Assembly: GCF_028769735.1 (NCBI RefSeq)
Contig: NC_088173.1
Coordinates: 64,645,421-64,709,420 of the forward strand
DNA: 64,000 nucleotides
Reading direction: 5' to 3'
DNA from: Zonotrichia leucophrys gambelii
Lineage: Eukaryota; Chordata; Aves; Passeriformes; Passerellidae
A program made the position numbers and the translations under genes. The notes beneath the pieces were generated by a model. It saw only the letters and a program-made list of their open reading frames with translations. It was not told where the DNA came from and made no database searches. Below, one piece after another: positions 54,406 through 64,000 of this stretch (position 1 is the first letter of the stretch; each line of letters opens with the position of its first letter).

Positions 54406-55824
54406 GAGTTGGAAGTCGATGATGCTTAAGGTTCCCCCTGTGACTGTCCCCTCCCAAACTCCATGTGCCTCTCTGCAGCATTTTCCCTCTCATTCCACTG
54501 GGATGTTTCCATTTCCAGCAGGTTTGTTCTTGTCCGTTCCTTTCCCACTGCCCCAGCCCATCCCCACCACCCCAGCAGTGCTGCTGCCTCTGGACAGGAT
54601 CCAGGTGCATGGAAAACTTGATATGAGACAACTCCCTCTTGTCCTGGGCATGGCCCGTCATCCTCCTTGCTCCACCATCTCCCAAACCAAGTTTGTTGTG
54701 TTCTCAGCATGAATCCCACTTTCCTCCAGCCTTGCTCCAGGCTGCACCATTCTCTTCCCTTGAAGCATCCAGCTGTGGGGCTGCTGTGGCCATCCCTGCT
54801 GGAATTGTCTTGGGAGTGATGTCTGCTCCTTCCCTTACTCTTACTCCTCTCCAAGTTCCTTCCCCACTCAGATCCTGATTGCTTTCCCTTCCCTTAGACT
54901 CTTCCATTCTGTTCTCCTTGGCTTGGGAAAGCTCCAGTTGGGAAAGAGCCCAGTTTTCCATCTCTCTGCCTCCATCTTCACCTCCCAGCCCTAATGAATG
55001 AGTTTTTTCCTTCCTTCTCCTAATGCTCTTTTCTCCAGCTTGGCTGGATGGGACTCATCAGATCCAATTAGTTCTAATCCAATCTGGTGACTGGGGGATA
55101 GGGATAACCTCCTTTGGAGCCTGTCCCTCTTTCCAAGTTGACTTTCCAGGTCCTTTGAACAGCCAGCTCCAGCTGCAGTGCTCAGGACGAGTTAAATCCC
55201 CTAAATCAGTGGGGATTTCTCCAGCACAGCCCATGAAGCAATGTTTGGGTGGTGTCTACCAGCTAATGCTCACTGGACTCCTGAGATTCCTCTATTTCAT
55301 AAAAATTCCCTCCCAATATGAAGTGAAATAACTCCTCTGATGGATTTACTGCTCTAGGCTGGGTTTAAGAGGTGTAGGCTTGGTCATTGCCAATGTCAGG
55401 CATTCAAAACCATCTCTCAGGCTTCAAAAATCTTCATAAAAAGGCAGAAAAAAGCAAGAATTTTTTTTTATTTCCCCTGGTTTTAGAATTGGAATCTTGG
55501 TAGACATGAGGTCGGAACTTTGTGAGATAAGGAGGAGAAAAGGAATCGGAAACATTGGTCTCTGACAGTCTGATGGTTCTGCTTCAAAGTGCAATGACAT
55601 CACAAACGTTCTGCTGAGGGAATGTTGTTGATGCTGAAACAAAACAGGAGCTAAAGAAATGGCAGGAATTCTTGGCACTCGAGGAGGAGGAGGAGGGAGG
55701 AAGGGCAGAGTGCTGCCAGAGGCACAGCAGAGCCCTGGGTGAGGTTTCTCTCCCACTGGCCATGTTTGATCCCGGGTTAGTGTTGAGGGATGTTAGGAAG
55801 GGCTGGTGTCACATATTCCTGGGT

Positions 55825-56090
55825 CCAGCTGTGTGTCCCTGTGTCCAGTTGTGTGTCCACTCGTGTCCCTGTGTCCAGTCACATATCCCTGTGTCAGGTC
55901 AGCATGAATCTCTCCCTGTGTCCACTCTTGTGTCCCTGTGTCCAGACATGTGTCCCTGTGTCCTGCCCCATATTCCTGTGTCCACTTATGTGTCCCTGTG
56001 TCCACTCATGTGTCAGTCTGTCCAGCCATGTGTCCGTGTGTCCAGCCATGTGTCCCTGTGTCCACTCCTGTGTCCCTGTGTCCAATTCCC
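55825..56090. repeat. Minisatellite, tgtgtccctgtgtccactca (about 20 bp)
   Basis: About 13 imperfect copies of a 19-21-bp unit, tgtccctgtgtccagccatg and variants. Confidence 0.92.
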
Positions 56091-56184
56091 CCAGCTCCCT
56101 CAGCCACATCAAGGGAGTGGTCTGGAGGAGGAAACCTCAGCAAACCAGGCAATTGGAGAAAGCTGGATTTGATCTGGTCACAGT

Positions 56185-56315
56185 ATGGACCATGTGCACC
56201 AGGCCAGGTTGGACATGGGGGCTCGGAGCACCCTGGGACAGTGGGAGGTGTCCCTGCCTTGGATGTTCTTTAAGGTCCCTTCCCACCCAAACCATCCTGG
56301 GGTTCTGTCAAACTC
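56185..56315 (+). mobile_element. CR1 LINE 3' fragment
   Basis: Plus orientation: aggccaggttggacatgggg, ggagcaccctgggacagtgg, ggtcccttcccacccaaacc. It is followed at once by a second CR1 in the same orientation. Confidence 0.9.
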
Positions 56316-56605
56316 TGGAGCAGGCTGCCCAGAGAAGCTGAGCTGCAAAGGGACCCACAGGACAGGAGGAAGCAGCTTCAGGCTGTGCCAGGGAAGGTTT
56401 AGGTTGGATTTCAGGAAGAATTCCTTCATCAAAGGTTGTCAAGCACAGCAGCCCAGGGCAGGGCTGGTGTCCCCATCCCTGGGGGGATTTCACAGCCCTG
56501 TGCATGTGGCACTTGGGGACATGGGGCAGTGGTGGCCCTGGCAGTGCTGGGGATGGCTGGACTCAATCTTGAAGGGCTTTTCCTGCCTTGGTGATTCTGT
56601 GGTTG
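56316..56605 (+). mobile_element. CR1 LINE 3' region, second tandem copy
   Basis: Plus orientation and more complete than its neighbour: tctggagcaggctgcccaga, ggaaggtttaggttggattt, caggaagaattccttcatca, ctggtgtccccatccctggg, atgtggcacttggggacatg, gactcaatcttgaagggctt, ending ggtgattctgtgg. Confidence 0.93.
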
Positions 56606-58489
56606 TGCCAGCTTGGGTGGGGTGAATTCCCCCTGGTTCTGTTCCATGTTTCCATCACCAGTGCTGCAGACCCTGCTCAGTGACTGGGTGATGGTCACAA
56701 TAATTAACATGGGGTTGATCTTTAGTGATGAATTTGCCTCAACAGCGTCCTTTGGCCAATCCCAAGTAATTAAACTCATCAACATCACCTTGATGAGCCT
56801 TTTGCTTTGGTGGCCTGAGGTTGAGCAGTTCCTGCCCTGTTTACCCTCATCCCACCTCATGACCTGTGGGAAGGAGTTCACAGATCAGCTACAGCAATTT
56901 CCAAACTGTAGAAAACAAACCCTCATTAGTTTCCTATATCCAGCCCTTGTGTTGAGGATTTGGAGATGGGATTTAATCTCCAGCAACATTTAATTTCATG
57001 TTCCCAGCAGGAGGGTTGCTGTAAGTGGGGACTGAGTTCATCACATTAAATCTGGAAATAAAATGCTTTTATTTCACTGCCCTCACACTGGTGGCTCTCC
57101 CAGACTCAGCTTTTCTCTTTCAAAAGCTGCTGCCCTTCCACTTCATTGTCAAATCCTCCACCAAACCTCCAAGCAGGGGCTGCAAACCCAACAAAATTTG
57201 TCACGGACACAGATTAACCATATCCAGAATGAATACCCAAATCCATGGGGCAGACCAGCAAAGCCAGGCTTAAAACTGGCTTCTCTTAAAGCCACACATT
57301 TTAGACTGTGTTACAGTTTATGGAGGTGTTCAGACTTTGAAAAGACTCATCCTAACAATTGGAAAATTAAAAAAAATAAATCATTCAGTCATTTTTGAGG
57401 GGGGGGAAGTTCAAGACAAGCCCCCACTGCTGTCCAGACTAAGCAGAGTCACCATGGCTCTCTTGGACTCAGTTCTAGAGCTGCACTCGCTGAGGACAAG
57501 AGGAGGAGTTCCTGCTTTGATCTGGGTGAAAACCTTGGGAAAGGCTCTGGAAATATTTCCTGGGGCTGGAGAAGCAGCCCTGTGCTCATGCAGGGCTTAC
57601 CCAGCAGTTGTGCTTCTCCCCCTCTTCCTCCCAGGCTCCGGCACGCCGGGATGAGCTGGGATGTGCATGTATAATGTAGCAGCCTGCAAAATATCTTCCC
57701 CCAGGCTTCTCTTTGCTTTCAAACCCCCTCCTCCAAAAAAAAAGAAAAAAAAAAGAAAAAAACCCCACCCAAAAAATTGCTTTTTTTTTCTGGCAGCTTT
57801 TTGGTTTTGGCTGATTTTTTTAAAAAATTTTTAATTTTGCTGCATTTTGGGTTGAAAACATTTTGGCCACACATTGCTCAAGGCGTCCATTTCCAGCTGA
57901 AAATTCCCACGTTGGGGCTGTTTAGTTTGTGCATTTGGGGTTTTTTAAGGGGGGTTGAAAAAGAGAAAATATTGTGAAGAAGAGTAATTTAAAGACTGAA
58001 GTCATTCCCCATGAATAGATTTGGTTAATTTTTAATGCCATGTGTGCATGAAGCCAATGTTGATGGAAATTCTCCCAAATTTCAGCATTATCAATGTGAG
58101 AGTCAGGAGGCAGCAACTCCTCTATGTTTCTATGAACATCCACAACGACCCAGATCCATGAAAAACTGTGGAGAGTTCTGCTTTATTCAAGGGTTGGACA
58201 AGGAAACAAAAATAAATCCATGGTTATAATAAACTTTACAGCCCAAATGTTGGCACTGCATGGGGTTGTGTAGTCCAGACCCTTGGAGAAGGAATTGATT
58301 GTGCTGGGCCACCACCACCACTGAAATTTGGGTTTTTCCCAGCTAGGTGAGGACTGCCACTCCCAAGGATTTTGTGGTGGATGGGTAAAATGATGGTGAA
58401 CTGGGCAAAAATCCAGCCAAGGGCAATTCCAGAAGGACTGGATGCTGTTGGAATGGGTTCTGGTTTATCTTCTAGCTGGGAAGGGTTTA

Positions 58490-59140
58490 AACCCAATGGT
58501 TGGGTTCAACCCTCCATATAAACGTAGCAGCTGGGTTCAACACTCCATATAAACCCAAGAGTTGGGTTTAATCCTTCATTTAAACCCAACAGTTGGGTTC
58601 AGTCCTTCATTTAAATCCAGGTCCAATCCAACCATTGGCTTCAATACTTTGTGTAAACCCAATACTTGGGTCCAATCCTTAATTTAAACCCAGTGATGGG
58701 TTCAGCTCTTCATTTAAGCCCAACAGTTCAACCCTTCATTTAAACCCAATGGTTCGGTTCAATCCAGTGGTTGAGTTCAGCACTTTGGATAAACCCAATT
58801 GTTGGGTTCAATGCTTCATTTAAACCCAATGGTTGGGTTCAGACTTTGATATAAACCCAAGAGTTGGGTTCAACCTTTCTTGTAAGCCCAAGGGTTGGGT
58901 TCAATCTTTAATTTAAACCAAATGTTTGGGTTCCATCCAATGGTTGGGTTCAACACTTCATACAAACCCAAGTTGGGTTCAACCCTTCATTTAAACCCAA
59001 AAGTTGGGTTCAATCCTTCATTTAAGCCCAAGGGTTGGGTTCAATCCTTCATTTAAACCCAAGAATTGGCTTCAACACTTCATTTAAGCCCAAAGATTGG
59101 GTTCAACCCTTATTTTGATCTCAATAATTGTATTTAACCC
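58490..59140. repeat. About 31-bp minisatellite with palindromic units
   Basis: About 20 copies carry ttcaatccttcatttaaacc followed by caatggttgggtt. Each unit contains aacccaa and ttgggtt around a short variable loop, so every unit can form a small hairpin. The array ends about 160 bp before exon I. Confidence 0.95.
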
Positions 59141-59302
59141 TGTATTGACTAAAGGGTTGAACCCAACACAGCCAAACCCTGCAGCTGGGGGAGGTTTAGT
59201 TCTCAAACATATTTTCATGGGGAGGGACCCCAAACTGTGCCATCTGCCCTGCTGCTGGTCATTAACTCTCTGCTCCTCTGGTTTGCTTTTCTCCATTCCA
59301 AG

Positions 59303-59393
59303 GTGGGCCTTAATGTTCTGATCCAGAGAGCCAACAAGTTTACCCCGGCCACTCGGCTGCTGATCCAGAGGTTTGTGCCATTCCCCGCTGTCG
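59303..59393 (+). CDS. SFXN5: SFXN5 coding exon I
   Basis: This 91-nt exon encodes 30 residues plus the first base of an Ala codon. It contains [20 protein letters not shown] and [10 protein letters not shown]. The acceptor is ctccattccaag and the donor is GTCG|gtaagg (phase 1). The first part finishes the helix begun in exon H. The middle is a basic, Thr/Pro-containing connecting loop, and the last part (FVPFPAV) starts the next membrane segment. It agrees with human SFXN5 except for conservative changes such as IQR for VQK (from memory). Confidence 0.97.
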
Positions 59394-60849
59394 GTAAGGA
59401 AAAATTCCTTTTCTTTATGTTCCAGGTGGTGGCTGCAAACCTGCAGGTGGCCAGAAGCCACTGGGATGGACACAGCTCCTCCCTTGCTGCTCGTGTCCCC
59501 CCAGTGGTTGTCCCCAAGCTGGGGCAGGCAGGGATGGGACTCTGCAAAGCAGAATTTTGGCAGAAAAATGCTGCAGAGCTGCTGGTGGAGGCAGCTCCTC
59601 AGGCTTTCCAGCTGCATTTTCCACCCTGAAGCAGCTTCAGAAGTGATCAGCACTGAGTGGTCCTTGACCATTCCAACCTGAGAGGATTTAATTTGCAGGA
59701 TCTGGGCTGAGCTGTGTCAAATCTTTGAATAAGCAGCAGCGCTGGGGTTATTTTACAATAAAATGCAGAGAAATGGTTCTGCTCTGAATGTGCAGATTTC
59801 TGAGGAGTCCCTGGTTAAGAGCAGCCCCCAGTGTGTGCAGAACTGAGGCTGCTCCTGGCATGGTGGAGCATTTATTGGGGTTTTATCAGCCCTGTGTTTG
59901 AGGGCAGGGATGCTCTTCACTCAGCCTTTGCTGGGTCATGGTTCCAACCTCCTGCACATGCTGAGTTATTTTAGCCTTGAAAAAATCACCAGCGGCTTTG
60001 GGGTAATTTTTTGTGTAAAAAATTGCACCATCTTTGTTTGTTTACTAAAAAAAATGGGGTTTCCTCCCTGTTCCAGGTTCCTTTTTCAGCCATATAATGC
60101 CGAATTTTCCTTTCAAGTTTTTTCTTTGCTGTGCAAGTGCCACATCCTCAGAGCTCTCCTGAGCCCCTTTACCTGTCTGCTGCTCTTGCTTTCTCTGGCC
60201 TTTCTGCTCCTTTATTTGCAGAGAACTGCTTTTTGTGTTCCTCCAGCCCTAAATTGCTGAATTGCTGGATATTTTTCCCCTTTTCTGCCACAAGAGCAGC
60301 TGCCTGCCCTGCCTGCAGAGCAGAGGGGACAGGGATTGTGCTCTGGGAGTTGCACTGAGCCTTTTCCTTGTACACCAGAGGTCTGTGGGCATTGTTGTTG
60401 CTTTACTGGGACTTTTCTGGGATCTGTTTTAGGGAGATTCAGCTTTCCTTGGTGTTTTACAACCAGGAGAGCACAAGGGATGAGTTCCAGCCCCAGGAGG
60501 CAGCTCTGAGGGGTGTTTGAGTCAAAGGCACTCAGGAAATCCTTGCTGCAGGGTTGATCTGCTTTCACACCCAGGTGTTTGTGTTGGCATTGATTGAGGA
60601 CCCATAATTAATTTGTTTAGCCTGTAATTAATTCCCCAGCTAATGTTTTATTTGTCTGGCTTTGTTATGGGCCAGTACATCAGGGATCCTCCCACTAATT
60701 GCTGGTTTGTGGTTTGCAGACCTGGATGAACCCTTCATTAAGATATGTCTCCCAATTCTTTTTGAGCCTCCAGCCCCCAGCAGAAAGGCAGAAATTCTCT
60801 ATTTCTACATGAAAAGCCAAACACTGGGGTAAAGCCCTTGCTCCAAAAA

Positions 60850-60958
60850 CACTACAGATGTGGTGCTCAGGGATGGGGTGGTGGATTTGGCAGTGATGGT
60901 TGGACTTGATGATCTTAGAGATCCTTTTCAGCCTTAATAATTCCATGATTCTGTGAAA
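60850..60958 (+). mobile_element. CR1 LINE 3' end
   Basis: Plus orientation and close to the CR1 consensus: ggttggacttgatgatctta, gagatccttttcagccttaa, aattccatgattctgtg. It preserves the terminal attctgtg-like motif. Confidence 0.92.
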
Positions 60959-61694
60959 TCAGAGAGTTTTCCCCATCCCTTCCTTGCCCCCCTCTGCACT
61001 GACCCCCAGAGCTGTGCTGGCTGGGGGCAGCTGGAAAACTGGGGGGACATCCAAGATTTAGGGTCCCATCCCAAATTACTACAGGAGGGGCTGCTGCTGC
61101 TGGGGTGGAAGGCAGCCCAAACTCTAGCAGGGATTTCCTGAGGACTCCACAGAGCTTTGGGAAGCCAGGATGGGTGCTGGGAAAGGTCTTGGTGCCCTCA
61201 GAGAGGTCTGTGTGAAGGTTGTGTTTGCACCATCAGGGAATGCCCACCTGCAGCAGCTCTGCCTGGAGGACACTTTAACACCAGTGCTGCTGGGTCAGGC
61301 TATGCTCTCACCCCCTTCCAAGGTTAATTTTCCAGCTGAAAACCTCAAATTGTCCAAAAAATCCCACCCAGGACCAGGGGTTGGATCCAGGAAACCAAGG
61401 CAGGGGAGCAGCTCCTGGAGGAGCAGCCAAGGCCCTGCAGAGCCAGGGGCTGGAAAAGGGTTTGGGATTGGGGCTGGGGCATCCTCAGGGGGTGAAAGGG
61501 TTCCATGGGAAAGCAGGGAAGGGAAGGAGGTCTTGGAGCCTGAGTTTGAGCAGGGAGGGCTTGGATCCTTGCTCAGAGGTGAGGAGGGGAAGGGTCTTGC
61601 TGCTCAGGGGAATTCAAGGAACCCAATTCACCCTTTTCTTCCCCAGAACTGGGTGTGAACAGCTGGCCCCAAGGCCAGGGTGTCACTGGGGAGG

Positions 61695-62516
61695 GTGTGC
61701 TTTATACTGGAGATGTTCATGGCTAAAAAACCTCAGAAAACCCCCAAATCCCATCCCAAACCTGATCTGAAGGGAATTAAAGCTGATGGGAAGATCCTCA
61801 TTGGAGAGAAAGGAGAGGGAGAAAAGATTTCTTCTCCTTGGGCTTTAGTGTGTGTGTGGTTGAAATTGTTGTGTTTAGGTGATGCCCAAGGACAGATTTA
61901 GAGTGTGGAAAGCACCTTGGGATAGAAAGAATCCCTACGAACACCAGGAGCGGGGTGATGGCTTGGTGTGGAGCCCAAGCCCCGTTTCCTCAGAGTGCTT
62001 TCACAGCCGCAGTTTCCATTACCACAATTCCTTCCCAAATTCTGCAGATGACTTTGTCTGCGCATAAATTTATTTATTTCTCTCCCCCCCCAACCCAGCC
62101 TCGTGCAGTGTGCTTTATACTGGAGATGTTCATGGCTAAAAACCTCAGAAAACCCCAAAAATCCAATCCCAAACCTGATCTGAAGGGAATTAAAGCTGAT
62201 GGGAAGATCCTCATTGGAGAGAAGAAAGAGGGAGGAAGGATTTCTTCTCTTGGGACTTTTTTGTGTGTGTGTGGTTAAAATTGTTGTGTTTAGGTGATGC
62301 CCAAGGACAGATTTAGAGTGTGGAAAGCACCTTGGGATAGGAAGAATCCCTACAAACACCAGGAATGGGGTGATGCCTTGGTGTGGAGCCCAAGCCCCGT
62401 TTCCTCAGAGTGCTTTCACAGCCGCAGTTTCCATTACCACAATTCCTTCCCAAATCCTGCAGATGACTTTGTCTGCACATAAATTTATTTATTTCTCCCC
62501 CCCCCACCCTCGTGCA
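61695..62516. repeat. Tandem duplication of about 410 bp
   Basis: Copy 1 is 61695-62107 and copy 2 is 62108-62516. Both start gtgtgctttatactggagat, run through aacctgatctgaagggaatt, gtgatgcccaaggacagatt and gcacataaatttatttattt-like words, and end tcgtgca. I estimate about 95% identity. Each copy contains a 62-codon plus frame (61879-62067 and 62294-62482), but the differences between them mostly change amino acids, which argues against selection for protein. Confidence 0.97.
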
Positions 62517-63499
62517 TTTGAGACATCCATGCAATCCAAGTTTAGCCATAATTAGCAGCGTTTCTGCTCTCTCAGAAAGCAGAAGGGGAGCGGCGACGTG
62601 AGCGCCTCGTCTCAGACAAACCATGCAAGCAGCTTTTGGCTTTGGGACCAGGGCAGGGAATCCAGAGCCTTGGAAAAGCATCTTGGGAGCATCAGGGCTG
62701 GCCACCCCATCCTGAGTCTGTCAGGAACTCTGTGCCAGGGCATCCCTGGCCAGAGCAGCCCTGCTGGGCTCCTTGATCTGCTCAGTTCTGATTGACAGCG
62801 AGAAGGACGGGGCGTGCGAGTGTTAAAAACGAAAAAAACCAGGGGCTAAACTTTCTCTAAATGAAAGGCCTTGTTTTGTTTTTTCTCTGGGATTCAGGAG
62901 CTGCAGGGTTGGGAACACAGATATTTTGATAGATGGGAAGAGTGGTCTGGTCGTTGGAATATTAAAGAGAGAGACAGAGTGTGCGTGTGTGTGTGTTCCT
63001 CTCCCTCTCGAGTGGAAGGAGCATTTGTCACCACAAATCATCCTTGATTGCACAGAGCTGCCTTCAGAGAGGGCTCACCCACCCACCACCCTCAAAAAAT
63101 TAGACATTTGTTATATGACATGAATTGAGATTAATTAGCGAATATTAACCCATCAAGCAGTGCAGAAACACATTTTTGGAAGGCACTGGAACTTGCAGCA
63201 ACAGTGGGTTTGTCTCAGTTCTGGGTGGAAAGTTTGCAGAGAAATGTGGTGTGGGGGGTGCTGGAAAATGCCACTTGATCAGCCCAAAAGTTTTGTGGGA
63301 ATGAGCAGCTTTTCCCTGGGAGAAGTTGGGAAGCGCCTGAATGAGAGGATGGGCTGCATATGGGAGGGTGCTGCTCAAGCCCAAGTCTTGGTCAGACTTT
63401 AGACAGAATTTGGGGTCATCTTGAGGCCTCAAAAGCCACAGGCTGAGCAAGGAGGAGGAGTCAGATGGTGCACAGAGCCACTTTTCCCCTAAAATATGT

Positions 63500-63595
63500 G
63501 AAATCATGGAATAGTTTGGGCTGGAAAGAACCTAAAGACCACCTAGGTCCAAGCACAGGCAAGGACACCTTGCACTAGACCTTCCTGTAAGCCTA
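63500..63595 (-). mobile_element. CR1 LINE 3' end
   Basis: Reverse orientation, near consensus: aatcatggaatagtttgggc, tggaaagaacctaaagacca, then accttgcactagaccttcct. Confidence 0.88.
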
Positions 63596-63782
63596 TTTAC
63601 CCTTATTGCCCCAGAGGAAAAAAAATTGGTTATTACTCTCCTTGAGAATTCCGTCTTTTTTTGGGGTCAGAGCAATTCACCTCAGCAGATTGAGGGGAGG
63701 AGATCTGGAGGGCTGTCAGGGCAAACAGAAGCTGCCAGTGGGGATTGAGCAGGGCTGTTCCTCCTGCCTTTCTCCTCCTCAG

Positions 63783-63898
63783 CCAGTGCCAACATCTGCA
63801 ACGTGGTCCTGATGAGGCACACGGAGCTGGAGGAGGGAATCGATGTGTTGGACACTAATGGGAACATCGTCGGCTCTTCCAGAGTTGCTGCCAAACAC
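63783..63898 (+). CDS. SFXN5: SFXN5 coding exon J (last exon in window)
   Basis: This 116-nt exon completes the split Ala codon and encodes 38 more residues: [20 protein letters not shown], then [18 protein letters not shown]. The acceptor is ctcctcctcag and the donor is CAC|gtgagt (phase 0). NICNVVLMR continues the membrane segment begun in exon [11 protein letters not shown] and the NG turn form the conserved soluble loop. Differences from human as I recall it are mild (RHTE for RYGE, DTNG for DSDG, RVAAKH for KIAARH). The remaining membrane segments of the protein lie beyond the window. Confidence 0.97.
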
Positions 63899-64000
63899 GT
63901 GAGTACAGGAGCTGGGAGAGCTGGGCCACAGCTGATTCCAGCCCCAGCACATCCCACAGCCTCTGGAATCCATGGCTTTAGGAGCTGGGAGTGGAGGAGA
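63899..64000 (+). other. Start of the intron after exon J
   Basis: The donor gtgagt is followed by about 100 bp of unremarkable intron sequence before the window ends. The exons for the C-terminal membrane segments lie downstream. Confidence 0.85.

Larger units (their letters stand above)
48035..59302 (+). other. Intron H-I (11.3 kb)
   Basis: CR1 pieces and four larger minisatellites are listed separately. Unique, gene-free stretches are 48035-48440, 48840-50150, 51180-51780, 51950-53010, 53660-55820 and 56610-58480. An A-rich run lies at 57735-57780. No exon is recognised. Confidence 0.85.
59394..63782 (+). other. Intron I-J (4.4 kb)
   Basis: It contains a CR1 3' end (60850-60958), the tandem duplication (61695-62516), a minus-strand CR1 scrap (63500-63595) and a short GT run near 62980-62996. 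59400-60840, 60960-61690 and 62520-63490 look unique, without a recognised gene. Confidence 0.85.
5426..63898 (+). other. SFXN5: SFXN5 gene body, ten internal coding exons (partial gene)
   Basis: Ten exons (A-J) on the plus strand join in frame to encode 213 residues of a sideroflexin (Mtc family). All introns are GT-AG. The order of motifs is [82 protein letters not shown] and [10 protein letters not shown]. As I remember the human paralogues, this combination fits SFXN5 rather than SFXN1-4. Sideroflexins are multi-pass inner mitochondrial membrane carriers; SFXN1 carries serine, and SFXN5 has been reported as a citrate carrier. The N-terminal exon (roughly 35 residues in mammals) and the C-terminal exons (roughly 90 residues) lie outside the window. 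There is no frameshift or in-frame stop, so this looks like a working gene and not a processed copy. Confidence 0.96.

Noticed and set aside
59097..59681. Extension of exon I into longer frames on both strands
   Set aside because: Similarity to sideroflexin stops exactly at the GT at 59394 and starts exactly after the AG at 59302.
61879..62482. Paired 62-codon frames as a small duplicated gene
   Set aside because: The differences between copies are mostly amino-acid changing, with no recognised domain and no promoter context; more likely chance frames in a duplicated intron segment.

Overview
This is vertebrate nuclear DNA, almost certainly from a bird. It holds one protein-coding gene that I can support: a plus-strand sideroflexin whose spliced residues match SFXN5 (sideroflexin-5, an inner mitochondrial membrane carrier). 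Ten consecutive coding exons lie between 5426 and 63898. All introns are GT-AG, and the exons join in frame into 639 nt (213 codons). The first coding exon (N-terminus) lies upstream of the window and the C-terminal exons lie downstream, so the whole window is interior to the gene. The bird assignment rests on many CR1 LINE 3' fragments, on avian-type retroviral LTRs (one, at 38-499, resembles a family common in songbirds), and on compact, minisatellite-rich introns. Songbird is an inference from that LTR.

Layout. 1-5425: intron with an LTR, a TATTC microsatellite, CR1 pieces and degenerate minisatellites. 5426-5494: exon A. 5495-13336: intron dense in minisatellites, ending in an AT-rich pentanucleotide tract about 130 bp before exon B (13337-13414). 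13415-32370: the largest intron (19 kb), with a purine-rich tract, a head-to-head pair of LTRs forming a 1.7 kb inverted repeat, a 620 bp solo LTR inside one copy of a local duplication whose sister copies keep the empty site, and several unique blocks that may be regulatory. 32371-36282: three short exons C (27 nt), D (55 nt) and E (26 nt), separated by a 1.1 kb array of a 38-bp repeat and a 440 bp pyrimidine tract. 36283-43302: intron with a 2 kb foldback built from two opposite-orientation arrays of a roughly 100-bp repeat. 43303-48034: exons F, G and H, with a minisatellite starting about 20 bp after exon G and an LTR behind it. 48035-59302: intron with CR1 copies and four minisatellites. 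59303-59393: exon I. 59394-63782: intron with a 410 bp tandem duplication. 63783-63898: exon J, followed by the start of the next intron.

The gene itself is ordinary and conserved. What is unusual is the introns: more than 20 separate tandem arrays, most with their own unit, two large inverted repeats, and several arrays sitting against splice sites. Most long open frames in the window come from repeats whose unit lacks stop codons; I do not regard them as genes. I found no tRNA, rRNA, CRISPR array or second protein-coding gene, and I saw no previously undescribed system. The best leads are the two foldbacks, the splice-site-adjacent repeats and the unique AT-core blocks that may be developmental enhancers.
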